A stretch of DNA of 64,000 nt, taken from Marinimicrococcus sp033875255 (GTDB lineage: Bacteria; Pseudomonadota; Alphaproteobacteria; Geminicoccales; Geminicoccaceae). This document shows positions 44,810-53,436 of this stretch, piece after piece. Numbering within the stretch: position 1 is the stretch's first letter; each line of letters starts with the position of its first letter. Position numbers and translations under genes: made by a program. The stretch spans positions 1 to 64,000 of the forward strand of contig JAWZSN010000019.1 of assembly GCA_033875255.1 (NCBI GenBank). Direction: 5' to 3'. The notes below the pieces were generated by a model. The model was not told the DNA's origin. It saw only the letters and a program-made list of their open reading frames with translations, and ran no database searches.

Positions 44810-45268
44810 GTGCTCGACCGGCCTTGCGACTTTCGTGACCTTCTTCCGCCCAGGGGCTCGCTGCTCGGCCTCGACATGAGCCAGCGGCGCATCGGCGTCG
44901 CCGGCACCGATGTCGAGCGTCGTCTGGTGACGCCGCTCCTGACGCTGCAGCGCGACAAGTGGGCGCGGGACTGCGGGCGGCTGGCCGGCCTCGTGAAGGA
45001 GCGCGAGGCAGTCGGGCTGGTGCTCGGCCTGCCCCTCAACATGGATGACAGCGAGGGCCCGGCCGCCCAGCGCACGCGCGACTGGGCGCGCAATCTCGGC
45101 AAGGCGCTGCGCCTGCCGCTGCTGCTGCAGGACGAGCGGCTGACCAGCTCGGCCGTGTCCTTCGCCATCGAGGAGGGCAGGCTGCCGCGCCCCAAAAAGG
45201 GCCAGCTCCTCGACCACTATGCGGCCGCAGTCATTCTCGAGGATGCGCTGCGCGCCATGGCTGGCTGA
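44810..45268 (+). CDS. ruvX: Putative pre-16S rRNA nuclease / Holliday junction resolvase RuvX
   Basis: A 152-residue YqgF-type RNase H fold protein: catalytic Asp22 in LLGLDMSQRRIGVAGTD, GLPLNMDDSEG, LLLQDERLTSS and the final Asp in LLDHYAAAVIL. Members process 16S rRNA ends. The GTG at 44810 gives the usual length; the frame is open upstream to an ATG at 44699, so the start is uncertain. Confidence 0.88.
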   Translation: MLDRPCDFRDLLPPRGSLLGLDMSQRRIGVAGTDVERRLVTPLLTLQRDKWARDCGRLAGLVKEREAVGLVLGLPLNMDDSEGPAAQRTRDWARNLGKALRLPLLLQDERLTSSAVSFAIEEGRLPRPKKGQLLDHYAAAVILEDALRAMAG

Positions 45269-45361
45269 GCGGACGGCAGCGTTTCCTGCAGAAAATTTCA
45301 CTCGCCTCGGGGCGGGCGGAGCGTATCTTCCGGCGCCGTGCCACCGGCCGGATCCCCCCTC

Positions 45362-47155
45362 ATGATCGACGACCTTGTCACCCGCATAGCCGCAGGGCGC
45401 GGCTTTCTCCGCAAGGTCTGGACGCTGACCAGGCCCTACTGGTTCTCCGAGGAGCGCTGGTTCGCCCGCGGCGTGCTGGCGCTCCTCGTCGCGATGAGCA
45501 TCTTTCTGGTCTGGATGGCCAAACTGCTCAATGAGTGGAACCGCGCCTTCTTCGACGCGCTCCAGGAGAAGGACGCCGCTGCCTTCTGGAAGCTCATCTT
45601 CTCCGTCGAGAGCTTCGAGGCGTTCTTCTTCTCGTTCAGCGGCCTGGTTCTCGTCTATATCGTGGTGGCCGTCTACCGGGTGTGGCTGCGGCAGTACCTC
45701 ACCATCCGCTGGCGGCGCTGGCTGACGGAGGTCTATTTCCGCGACTGGCTCGACGAGCGGACCTACTACCGCATGGAGCTGGTCAACCACGGCGCCGACA
45801 ATCCCGAGCAGCGCATCGAGCAGGATATCGGCCTGTTCAGCCTGCAGACGCTGACCATCGGCCTCGGGCTAGTGAGCGAGCTGCTGACCCTGGGCACCTT
45901 CGTCTACGTGCTCTGGGGTCTCTCGGGGAGCCTCGTGCTGCCGCTCATGGGCGGGGTTCCGGTGCCCGGCTACATGGTATGGGTGGCGCTGCTCTATGCC
46001 ATTGCCGGCTCGTGGCTCACCTGGCTGATCGGCCGGCGCCTGGTGGGAATCAATTTCGACCTCGAGCGGTACAATGCCGACTTCCGCTATCGTATGGTGC
46101 GGATCCGCGAGAACGCCGAGAGCATCGCGCTCTATGGCGGCGAGGCGGACGAGCAGCAGCGTCTGCGCGGCGCCTTCGGGCGGATCTTTGCCACCTGGTG
46201 GGATTACATGCGGGTCACCAAGCGGCTTACCTGGATCACGGTGTTCTATGGCCAGGCGGCCTCCATCTTTCCCATCATCGTCCAGGCGCCGCGCTTTTTC
46301 GCCGGCGAGATCATGCTGGGCGTGCTCACCCAGACCGCCGGCGCCTTCGCCCAGGTCCAGGGCTCTCTCTCCTGGTTCATCGACAGCTTCGCCGAGCTTG
46401 CGAGCTGGAAGGCCACGGTTGACCGTCTCACCAGCTTCGCCGGCACCATGGCCGAGACCAGGCGTCGCGCCGAGGCCGAGCGGCCCTTCGAGGTCGTCCG
46501 CCACGCCGGGCCGGAGCTGCGGCTGGAGGATGTCGAGGTTCGGGTGCCGGGCGGGACGCCGCTGATCGAGCATGCAACGCTGGCCATCGCCAAGGGCGAG
46601 GCGGTGGTGATCCAGGGGCCGTCCGGCTCGGGCAAGACCACGCTCTTTCGCACGCTGGCCGGCTTGTGGCCCTTCGGGCACGGGCGCATCGGGGTGCCCG
46701 AGGGCGCGCGCGTCCTGTTCCTGCCGCAAAAGCCCTATCTGCCGATCGGCACGCTCGAGGAGGTGCTGAGCTACCCGGAGCACCCCGAGGCCTATGATCG
46801 CGAGGCGTTCCGCACCGCGTTGCTGGCGTGCCGGCTGCCGGGGCTGGTCGACCGGCTCGAGGAGACCGCCAACTGGTCGCTGGCGCTATCGCCGGGCGAG
46901 CAGCAGCGTGTGGCCTTCGCCCGCGCCTTTCTCTACCGGCCCGACTGGCTGTTCCTCGACGAGGCGAGCTCCGCACTGGACCGGGAGACCGAGGCCGCGA
47001 TCTACGGGCAGCTGCGCGAGCGCCTGCCCGGCGTGACGCTGGTGAGCATCGCCCACAACCCGTCGCTGCTGCGCTTCCACGACCGTTGCCTGATCATCGA
47101 CCCGCAGACCCGCAGCGTGCTCTTCGAGGCCCTGCCAGCGGCCGCTGCCGAGTAG
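45362..47155 (+). CDS. SbmA/BacA-type ABC transporter with fused ATPase
   Basis: A 597-residue protein. The membrane part (residues about 35-350) is of the SbmA/BacA family (FFDALQEKDAAAFW, RQYLTIRWRRWLTEVYFRDWLDERTYYRMEL broken in the family pattern). The ATPase domain follows with Walker A GPSGSGKTT near residue 420, signature LSPGEQQRVAFARA, and Walker B DWLFLDEASSALD. It is like YddA and mycobacterial BacA (Rv1819c), which take up vitamin B12 or hydrophilic peptides; the substrate here is not known. ATG 45362. Confidence 0.88.
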   Translation: MIDDLVTRIAAGRGFLRKVWTLTRPYWFSEERWFARGVLALLVAMSIFLVWMAKLLNEWNRAFFDALQEKDAAAFWKLIFSVESFEAFFFSFSGLVLVYIVVAVYRVWLRQYLTIRWRRWLTEVYFRDWLDERTYYRMELVNHGADNPEQRIEQDIGLFSLQTLTIGLGLVSELLTLGTFVYVLWGLSGSLVLPLMGGVPVPGYMVWVALLYAIAGSWLTWLIGRRLVGINFDLERYNADFRYRMVRIRENAESIALYGGEADEQQRLRGAFGRIFATWWDYMRVTKRLTWITVFYGQAASIFPIIVQAPRFFAGEIMLGVLTQTAGAFAQVQGSLSWFIDSFAELASWKATVDRLTSFAGTMAETRRRAEAERPFEVVRHAGPELRLEDVEVRVPGGTPLIEHATLAIAKGEAVVIQGPSGSGKTTLFRTLAGLWPFGHGRIGVPEGARVLFLPQKPYLPIGTLEEVLSYPEHPEAYDREAFRTALLACRLPGLVDRLEETANWSLALSPGEQQRVAFARAFLYRPDWLFLDEASSALDRETEAAIYGQLRERLPGVTLVSIAHNPSLLRFHDRCLIIDPQTRSVLFEALPAAAAE

Positions 47156-47182
47156 TAGGGGGATCCGGGGTCGGCGAGGGCG

Positions 47183-47371
47183 GGGCCGTGCAAGGTGCTG
47201 CGCGCGGCCGGCTTTCCATTTCTCGGGGCTGGCGGCGTTCGGTCGGCAGGGGATGGGGCTCGCCACACGGCTCCCGCACCTGCCCGGCGAGGATGCGGAT
47301 CCGCTGAACCCCAACGCCGTCCGCAGACAGAAGCGAACAACGAAAGCCGCGCGCAGCGCCTTGCACGGCCC
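47183..47371. repeat. Inverted pair of REP-like palindromes, MITE-like (element B)
   Basis: A 189-nt unit whose ends are 26-nt inverted repeats with one mismatch (47183-47208 and 47346-47371). Each end holds the 24-nt palindrome (47185-47208: GCCGTGC-N10-GCGCGGC; 47346-47369: inverse). The T-rich and A-rich flanks lie on the inside. The unit sits between the convergent SbmA-like and methyltransferase genes. It codes for no visible protein. Confidence 0.8.
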
Positions 47372-47418
47372 GATCACGACGAGCCGGCACCAGTGCCGGT
47401 CCGCATGCCGCGCCGCCG

Positions 47419-48036
47419 TCAGGCAGCGGCAGGAAGGGCGGGCCCACGGCGGCGGTAGATCAGGAGCTGCTCGGCACCTTGCGGATCGAGCTCCTCGACG
47501 AGCTCGAAGCCTTGCTCGCGGATGACGCGTGGCGCGTCATGGAGACGCCGGCGCGGGACCCGGAAGGCGAAGATCTCGCGGCACCGGGCGAGCGCCTTCA
47601 CCAGCGCCGTGTCGCGCGACCGCTCGAGAAGATGCTGGTAGACGCCCAGCATCAGCACGCAATCGTAGGACGGCTCCAGGAACGGGGCGGCATCGAGCTG
47701 GCCGGGCCGGTTCAGCTCCATCACGTCGAAACGGGCGGGCTCCAGGGCACACACCCGGCGGGCGGAGGCGATGCGATGGGCGCTGTTGTCGAGCCCATGG
47801 CCGCGGCGCGCGCCCGCGCGCAGCAGGCGGCGCAGCATCAGCCCCTCGGCACAGCCCAGATCGAGCACTGTGCGGTCTCTGGCATGGCGGGCCAGCGCCT
47901 CCCACCCGGCGAGCCGCCGCTCGGGACAGCGGTGGCCGTCGAGCCCCAGCTCCGGCGTGGCGTAATAGTCGCGGCGCGAGGGGCTGGGCAGCTTCCGGCC
48001 GCGGACGAGGCCTTTCAGCCGTGCGATGAGACGCAT
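47419..48036 (-). CDS. Class I SAM methyltransferase
   Basis: A 205-residue protein. The SAM loop is VLDLGCAEGLMLRRLLRAGARR (residues about 58-79), followed by GLDNSAHRI and YDCVLMLGVYQHL. The N-terminus is basic (RLIARLKGLVRGRKLPSPSRR). The substrate is unknown. The ATG at 48036 follows AAAGAGGA. It is divergent from the DUF2270 gene. Confidence 0.78.
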   Translation of the reverse strand: MRLIARLKGLVRGRKLPSPSRRDYYATPELGLDGHRCPERRLAGWEALARHARDRTVLDLGCAEGLMLRRLLRAGARRGHGLDNSAHRIASARRVCALEPARFDVMELNRPGQLDAAPFLEPSYDCVLMLGVYQHLLERSRDTALVKALARCREIFAFRVPRRRLHDAPRVIREQGFELVEELDPQGAEQLLIYRRRGPALPAAA

Positions 48037-48214
48037 TCCTCTTTGTCCTCCTCTCGTGGCGCGACCCCGGGCAAGGGGCGCTCCCCAAGCAGACGGACAA
48101 GCGCGCGCAAGGTTCCTCGCGGCGGCGGATGAGAGCCGCAGCCGACGGGCATCCTTTGCTAGAATGCCGCCTTCGGCGCCGGCGCGCGGCCGGCCGTGTG
48201 GCAGGGAGGCGGTC

Positions 48215-48925
48215 ATGGCGAAGCACGAATGGGCCAGCGGCGAGGCCGGCTTCGGCCCGGCCGAGATCGGCGCGCTCTCGCACCTCTACCGCGGCGAGCT
48301 CTACCGCAGCACCATCTGGCGTACGCGCCTGGATGCCACCACCAACTGGGCCGTGGTCACCACCGGCATCGCCCTCTCGCTCACCTTCTCCAGCGCCGAG
48401 GCGTCGCCGCTGCCGCTGGCCCTGGTGGGGCTGCTGGTGGCGGTGTTCCTCTTTATCGAGGCACGCCGCTACCGGTTCTTCGACTTCTGGAGGATGCGCG
48501 CCCACGTGCTCGAGGTGCATTTCTTCGGGCCGATGCTGCGCGGCGACGGCGTGCGCACGGAGAACGGCTGGAACGAGGTCCTCTATGGCGACTACCGCGC
48601 GCCCAGCCTGCACATCACCATGCTGGAGGCGGCCGGGCGCCGGCTGCGGCGCAACTATGGCTGGATCTTCGCCATCCAGGTCGCCGCCTACCTCGCCAAG
48701 ATCCTGATCCACCCGACGCCCATCAGTCTGCTCGACGAGGTCTGGGAGCGGGCCCGGATGGGGCCGGTGCCCGGCCAGCTCGTCATTCTCGCCGGCTTTC
48801 TCTTCCACGGCACGTGGCTCGTGGTGGCTTTCCATACCTACAAGAGCCGGCGCGGGGCGGGGAGAAAGCGGCCGCCGCGGCCGGACCGCGACCGCATGCT
48901 CGAGCTGGCGGCGGGCGACGGGTGA
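48215..48925 (+). CDS. DUF2270 membrane protein
   Basis: A 236-residue protein with the family sequence LSHLYRGELYRSTIWRTRLD at its start and about four membrane helices (WAVVTTGIALSLTF, PLALVGLLVAVFLFI, IFAIQVAAYLAKIL, LVILAGFLFHGTWLVV). The function is unknown. The ATG at 48215 follows CAGGGAGG. Confidence 0.85.
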   Translation: MAKHEWASGEAGFGPAEIGALSHLYRGELYRSTIWRTRLDATTNWAVVTTGIALSLTFSSAEASPLPLALVGLLVAVFLFIEARRYRFFDFWRMRAHVLEVHFFGPMLRGDGVRTENGWNEVLYGDYRAPSLHITMLEAAGRRLRRNYGWIFAIQVAAYLAKILIHPTPISLLDEVWERARMGPVPGQLVILAGFLFHGTWLVVAFHTYKSRRGAGRKRPPRPDRDRMLELAAGDG

Positions 48926-49014
48926 ACATCGAGATGCAGGGATCCTTTTCCCACATCGTCGGTTATGGTGTCGGACGCGCCGGTGCGCGCGAGGCTGGCG
49001 GAAGGGACATCCCC

Positions 49015-49173
49015 ATGAGTGTCGGCACGATCCTGCTCATCATTCTCGTCCTTCTCCTGATCGGCGCGCTGCCGACCTGGCCCCACAGTACCGGCTGGGG
49101 CTACTATCCCAGCGGCGGCCTCGGCCTGCTCCTTATCATCGTGCTTGTCCTGCTGCTCATGGGGCGGATCTAG
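49015..49173 (+). CDS. Small membrane protein, DUF3309
   Basis: A 52-residue protein: MSVGTILLIILVLLLIGALP, then the motif WPHSTGWGYYPSGGLG, then a second hydrophobic helix. This is the usual DUF3309 pattern; the function is unknown. The ribosome site GGAAGGG lies 8 nt upstream. Confidence 0.85.
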   Translation: MSVGTILLIILVLLLIGALPTWPHSTGWGYYPSGGLGLLLIIVLVLLLMGRI

Positions 49174-49185
49174 GCGGGCGCTTGC

Positions 49186-50490
49186 TCAGTTGACGAACTG
49201 CGGCATGAGAAGCCGCGGCAGATAAAGGACGAGCTCGGGGATGAAGATGATCAGCCCGAGGATGCAGAGCATCGGCGCGAGGATGATGCAGACATCCTTG
49301 AAGGCGTCGACCACGCGGATCTCGCCCACCGCGCAGGAGATCAGCAGGCAGAGCCCGTAGGGCGGGGTCACGAGGCCGAAGCCCAGGCTCACCACGCCGA
49401 TGATCGCGTAGTGGATGGGATGCATGCCCACATGCTGGGTCACCGGGAAGAGCACCGTGCCCAGGATAATGATGGCCGGGATGGCGTCGATGAAGCAGCC
49501 GATCACGAGGAAGGAGACGGCTACCAGAAGGCCCATGCCGGTGACCCCGAGGCCCAGCGATTCGACGCCGGCGATCAGCAGCGCGGGAATCTTGAAATAG
49601 GCCAGCAGCCAGCCGAAGGCGCTGGCCGTTCCGATGCAGAAAAGGGCGATCGCGGCGAACCGGCCGGTGTCGTAGAGCACCGCCGAGAGCTTGGCGAAGC
49701 CTACCGTCCGGTAGACCAGCATGCCCAGCAGCAGCGAGTAGATCACCGCGATCAGCGAGGCCTCGGTGGGGGTGAAGAAGCCGCCGACGATGCCGCCCAC
49801 GATGATGATCGGCGTCATCAGCGCCAGCGAGGCGCTGCCGAAGGAGACGGCGAGCTCGACCATGGTGCTGCGCGGGTAGAGCGGGTAGTCGTATTTCTTC
49901 GCGTAGATGTAGACGATCAGCATCTGCGAGAGGCCGATCAGGACGCCGGGTATCACGCCGGCGAGGAACAGGCCGCCGATCGAGACCGACATCAGGCCGC
50001 CCCACACCACCATGAGGATCGAGGGCGGGATGATGACCCCCATCACGCTCGAGCAGGCGGTCACCGCCACCGCGAAGCTCGCAGAGAAGCCTTCCTTCTT
50101 CATCTGCGGGATGAGCAGCGAGCCGATGCCGGCGGCATCGGCCGTGGAGGAGCCGGAGATACCGGCGAAAAACATCGAGACCACGACGTTGATGTGGCCG
50201 AGCCCGCCCGGCAGGTGGCCCACGAGACTTCGTGCGAAGCGGATCAGCCGGTCGGTGATGCCGGCGGCATTCATCAGGTTGGCGGCCAGCAGGAAGAACG
50301 GCACCGCCAGCAGGACGAACGAGTTGTAGGACTTGAACATCTCCTGCAAGAGCAGGATCGGCGTCAGGCGCGGCTCGATGAAGAACACGGGGATGCAGGC
50401 CAGCGCCAGGGCGAAGGCCACGGGGATCCTCAGAATGATCAGGGTGAGGAACGTGCCGAAGAGGATCGCCGCCACCATGCCGGCCGTCAT
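49186..50490 (-). CDS. dctM: TRAP transporter large permease DctM
   Basis: A 434-residue membrane protein with about 12 helices. The block SFVLLAVPFFLLAANLMNAAG, FAGISGSSTADAAGIGS and PPSILMVVWGG match the DctM subunit, which forms the ion-coupled channel of the TRAP family. The start at 50490 overlaps the dctQ stop by 4 nt. The substrate is probably an organic acid, but this is not read from the sequence. Confidence 0.93.
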   Translation of the reverse strand: MTAGMVAAILFGTFLTLIILRIPVAFALALACIPVFFIEPRLTPILLLQEMFKSYNSFVLLAVPFFLLAANLMNAAGITDRLIRFARSLVGHLPGGLGHINVVVSMFFAGISGSSTADAAGIGSLLIPQMKKEGFSASFAVAVTACSSVMGVIIPPSILMVVWGGLMSVSIGGLFLAGVIPGVLIGLSQMLIVYIYAKKYDYPLYPRSTMVELAVSFGSASLALMTPIIIVGGIVGGFFTPTEASLIAVIYSLLLGMLVYRTVGFAKLSAVLYDTGRFAAIALFCIGTASAFGWLLAYFKIPALLIAGVESLGLGVTGMGLLVAVSFLVIGCFIDAIPAIIILGTVLFPVTQHVGMHPIHYAIIGVVSLGFGLVTPPYGLCLLISCAVGEIRVVDAFKDVCIILAPMLCILGLIIFIPELVLYLPRLLMPQFVN

Positions 50491-50990
50491 GGCATGTCCC
50501 CTGCGGTGGGCAGCGCATGGCCGCGCAGCAGCCTGACGTCCTCGACGACCTTCTCGCCCAAAAAGGCCAGCCAGGTGACGCCGGTCAGCGGCCAGGCGAT
50601 GAAGATGTAGGTCATTGGGAGCTCGAAGATCTCGGAGGTCTGGTACCAGCCGAACTCGACGAACTGCCAGCCATAGTGAACGAAGATCAGCGCCACCACG
50701 AGCATGCCGGCATGGGCGAACAGGCGGATGGCGCCCTCCACGCGCGGGCTGCGGCCGTGCGGCAGGACGTCGAGGTCGAAGTGGGTCCCGTCGCGCACCG
50801 CGATCATCGCCCCCAGCATGATGACCCAGACGAAGCAGAAGCGCGCGATCTCCTCGGTCCAGATGTAGCGGGGCACGAAGTCGAAGTAGCGTGCCATGAT
50901 CTGCATGGTGACCGGGATGCACAGCACCGCCATGGACAGGGTGATGGCGAAGCGCAGCAGCCGGTAATAGAGGTCGAGCAGCTTCTTCAT
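50487..50990 (-). CDS. dctQ: TRAP transporter small permease DctQ
   Basis: A 167-residue protein with four membrane helices and the conserved block MQIMARYFDFVPRYIWTEEIARFCFVW split across helices 1 and 2. It is the small partner of DctM. The ATG at 50990 lies about 90 nt after dctP, with a long hairpin between. Confidence 0.92.
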   Translation of the reverse strand: MKKLLDLYYRLLRFAITLSMAVLCIPVTMQIMARYFDFVPRYIWTEEIARFCFVWVIMLGAMIAVRDGTHFDLDVLPHGRSPRVEGAIRLFAHAGMLVVALIFVHYGWQFVEFGWYQTSEIFELPMTYIFIAWPLTGVTWLAFLGEKVVEDVRLLRGHALPTAGDMP

Positions 50991-51019
50991 GAAATGGCCG
51001 GCCCCTTGTCAGACGACCG

Positions 51020-51053
51020 ACCGGCGGCGGGCCACCCGGGCCGCGCCGCCGGT
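51020..51053 (-). promoter_or_regulatory. Intercistronic hairpin between dctP and dctQ
   Basis: A 10-bp perfect stem ACCGGCGGCG/CGCCGCCGGT closes a 14-nt loop. No T-run follows, so it may stabilise the dctP transcript or lower dctQM expression. Confidence 0.55.
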
Positions 51054-51082
51054 TGCGAGGAGTGCTGCCGCCGAAAGGGCGG

Positions 51083-52075
51083 TCACTCGATGGCGTTGAT
51101 CCTGTCGAGCACGTCGCCGGCGCCGAGCTCCTCGGCATAGGCCTTCATCACCGGCTGGGCGAGCTCGAGCATCTTGTCGCGCTCGGTGAACTCGACGGTC
51201 TCGAGCAGGCCCTTGTCCTCGAGCGCCTTGAGCTTCTGGCTGTCCTGGCTGCTCTCGATCTCGCGCCCGACCTTGCCGGCCTCGACGCCGGCCTCGTCGA
51301 TGCACTTTTGCAGCTTCTCGGGCAGGCGCTGGTAGGTCTTGTTGGAGAACGCCAGGGGGCGGACCGTGATGGCGTGCTTGGTGAGCGAGAGATGGGGGCC
51401 GACCTCGTAGAACTTCATCTGCTCCACGCCGGCCGCCTCGTTCTCGGCCGCCTTGATCACGCCGGTCTGGATGGCGTTATAGACCTCGTTGTAGGCGATC
51501 ACCGTGGGGGCAGCACCCAGCGCGGTGAACACGCGGGTCCAGATCGGCGCGCCCTGCATGCGGATCGGCAGGTCCTTGAGCTCCTCCATGTTGCTCACCG
51601 GGATGTTGGCGAAGACGTTGCGGGTGCCGCCGCCCGCATAGCCGATGATCCTGACGTCCGCCTTCTTGAGGATGTCATCGGCGACCGGCTTCAGGGCGTC
51701 GGCGTCGATGACCTTGCGCCAGTGGTCCTCGTCCCTGAACAGGAACGGCATGTCCATGAGCGGGGCCATCTTGGAGAAGGTCGACATGTGGGCCGGCGAG
51801 ACCACCGCATAGTCCACCGAGATGCCCTGGTTCATGTAGGCGAAATAGTCCTTCTCGAGGCCCAGCTCGCTGTTGAGGTGCATCTGGAACTCGACCGGCT
51901 CCGAGTAGCACGCCTTCACCAGCTCCTCGAACTTGCGCATCGTCTTGGTGAAGGCGTGGTTCTCGTCGAACTGGCTGGCGCCGATCAGCTTGATCGGCTC
52001 GGCCTGCGCGCCGGCGGCCATGGTGACCGCGAGGACGCTGCCCAGTGCAAGGCTGGCGAGGCGATTGGCCCGCAT
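51083..52075 (-). CDS. dctP: TRAP transporter substrate-binding protein DctP
   Basis: A 330-residue periplasmic protein with a signal peptide (about 1-25, AGAQAEP). The ligand-binding block LPIRMQGAPIW and the later AYNEVYNAIQTGVIKAAENEA hold the conserved Arg and Asn of the DctP family. It is followed by dctQ and dctM. The ribosome site AGGGGGGAA lies upstream of the ATG. The gene is divergent from the RND adaptor gene. Confidence 0.93.
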   Translation of the reverse strand: MRANRLASLALGSVLAVTMAAGAQAEPIKLIGASQFDENHAFTKTMRKFEELVKACYSEPVEFQMHLNSELGLEKDYFAYMNQGISVDYAVVSPAHMSTFSKMAPLMDMPFLFRDEDHWRKVIDADALKPVADDILKKADVRIIGYAGGGTRNVFANIPVSNMEELKDLPIRMQGAPIWTRVFTALGAAPTVIAYNEVYNAIQTGVIKAAENEAAGVEQMKFYEVGPHLSLTKHAITVRPLAFSNKTYQRLPEKLQKCIDEAGVEAGKVGREIESSQDSQKLKALEDKGLLETVEFTERDKMLELAQPVMKAYAEELGAGDVLDRINAIE

Positions 52076-52229
52076 GGTTGTTCCCCCCTGATTGCTTTAT
52101 CGGACCGAACTGTGCCGCAGCCTTGCAGGTTTGTCATGCCCTCCGCGCATGCTGCGCTGCACAATAACAGCGCTTGACCCGAACGCGATCGACGCTCATT
52201 TGCCACGGGTGCCGAGCTTGGAGACGCGA

Positions 52230-53420
52230 ATGAGGATGGTGGCGATGGAACGGGCGTGGGGCACGGCGGTCCGGCGCGGGACGATGCTTCTTGCCGGGCT
52301 CCTGCTCCTGGCCGGATGCGGCGAGGGCGGTGCCGACGGCAGCGCCCAGGCCGCGCGCGAGGCGCCGCCTCCGCCGCCGGTCACGGTGGCCACCCCGCTG
52401 GTCAAGCGGCTGATGGAGTGGGACGAGTTCACCGGCCGTTTCGAGGCGGTCGAGAGTGTCCAGGTGCGGGCCCGCGTCTCGGGCTATCTCGACGCCGTCC
52501 ATTTCGAGGACGGCGCGCTGGTCGAGAAGGGGCAGCTCCTGTTCGTCATCGACCAGCGTCCCTTCGAGGCGGCGGTGGCACAGACCGAGGCCCAGGTGGA
52601 GAGCGCCGAGGCGCGGCTCAAGCTGGCCCAGCTCGACCTCGACCGCGCCAGCAAGCTCGTCGACAGCTCGGCGGTCTCGCGCGCCACGCTCGACCAGCGC
52701 CAGGCCGAGGCGCGCGGCGCCGCCGCGGCCCTCGACGCCGCCCGCGCCCAGCTCCGCCAGGCACGGCTCGAGCTCGAGTTCACCGAGGTCCGGGCACCGG
52801 TGGCCGGCCGCATCTCCAGCCGCCGGGCCGATGTCGGGAACCTGGTCAGCCCCGAGAGCCTGCTCACCACCATCGTCTCGCTCGACCCGATCCACTTCGT
52901 CTTCGACATGAGCGAGCAGGACTTCCTCGCCTACCAGCGCGCGGTGCAGGCAGGCGCGCTGCCGTCGACCCGCGACCAGGCGACCCCCGTCCAGGTCAGG
53001 CTGTCCGACGAGGAGGGCTGGCCGCGCGACGGCGCGATGAACTTCGTCGACAACGTGGTCGACCAGGGCACCGGGACAGTGCGGGCGCGCGCCTTGCTCG
53101 ACAATCCCGACCATCTGATCCTGCCCGGCCAGTTCGGTACGATCCGCATCCCCGGCTCGCCGGAATACGACGCGCTCCTGGTTCCCGACGCCGCGATTGG
53201 CACCGACCAGGACCGGCGCATCGTGATGGCGGTGGGCGAGGACGGCACCGTGACGCCAAGGATCGTGAAGCCGGGGCCGCGGGTGTTCGGCCTGCGGATC
53301 GTCCGCAAGGGCCTCGGGGCCGACGACCGCATCGTCATCGACGGACTGATCCGCGCCCGGCCGGGAGCGAAGGTCACCCCCAAGCCGGGTGAGATCACCC
53401 TGCCCGAGCAGGCCGGCTGA
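52230..53420 (+). CDS. RND efflux membrane-fusion (adaptor) lipoprotein
   Basis: A 396-residue protein. The N-terminus holds a lipobox (LLLLAGCG). Then come a biotinyl-lipoyl-like half motif (SGYLDAVHFEDGALVEKGQLLFVID), a coiled-coil hairpin, VRAPVAGRISSRRADVGNLV and the beta barrel. It is an AcrA/MexA-type adaptor. It is followed 16 nt downstream by the pump. ATG 52230 follows GGAG; the ATGs at 52236 and 52245 are alternatives. Confidence 0.92.
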   Translation: MRMVAMERAWGTAVRRGTMLLAGLLLLAGCGEGGADGSAQAAREAPPPPPVTVATPLVKRLMEWDEFTGRFEAVESVQVRARVSGYLDAVHFEDGALVEKGQLLFVIDQRPFEAAVAQTEAQVESAEARLKLAQLDLDRASKLVDSSAVSRATLDQRQAEARGAAAALDAARAQLRQARLELEFTEVRAPVAGRISSRRADVGNLVSPESLLTTIVSLDPIHFVFDMSEQDFLAYQRAVQAGALPSTRDQATPVQVRLSDEEGWPRDGAMNFVDNVVDQGTGTVRARALLDNPDHLILPGQFGTIRIPGSPEYDALLVPDAAIGTDQDRRIVMAVGEDGTVTPRIVKPGPRVFGLRIVRKGLGADDRIVIDGLIRARPGAKVTPKPGEITLPEQAG

Positions 53421-53436
53421 GCGGCGGAAGGTCCCG

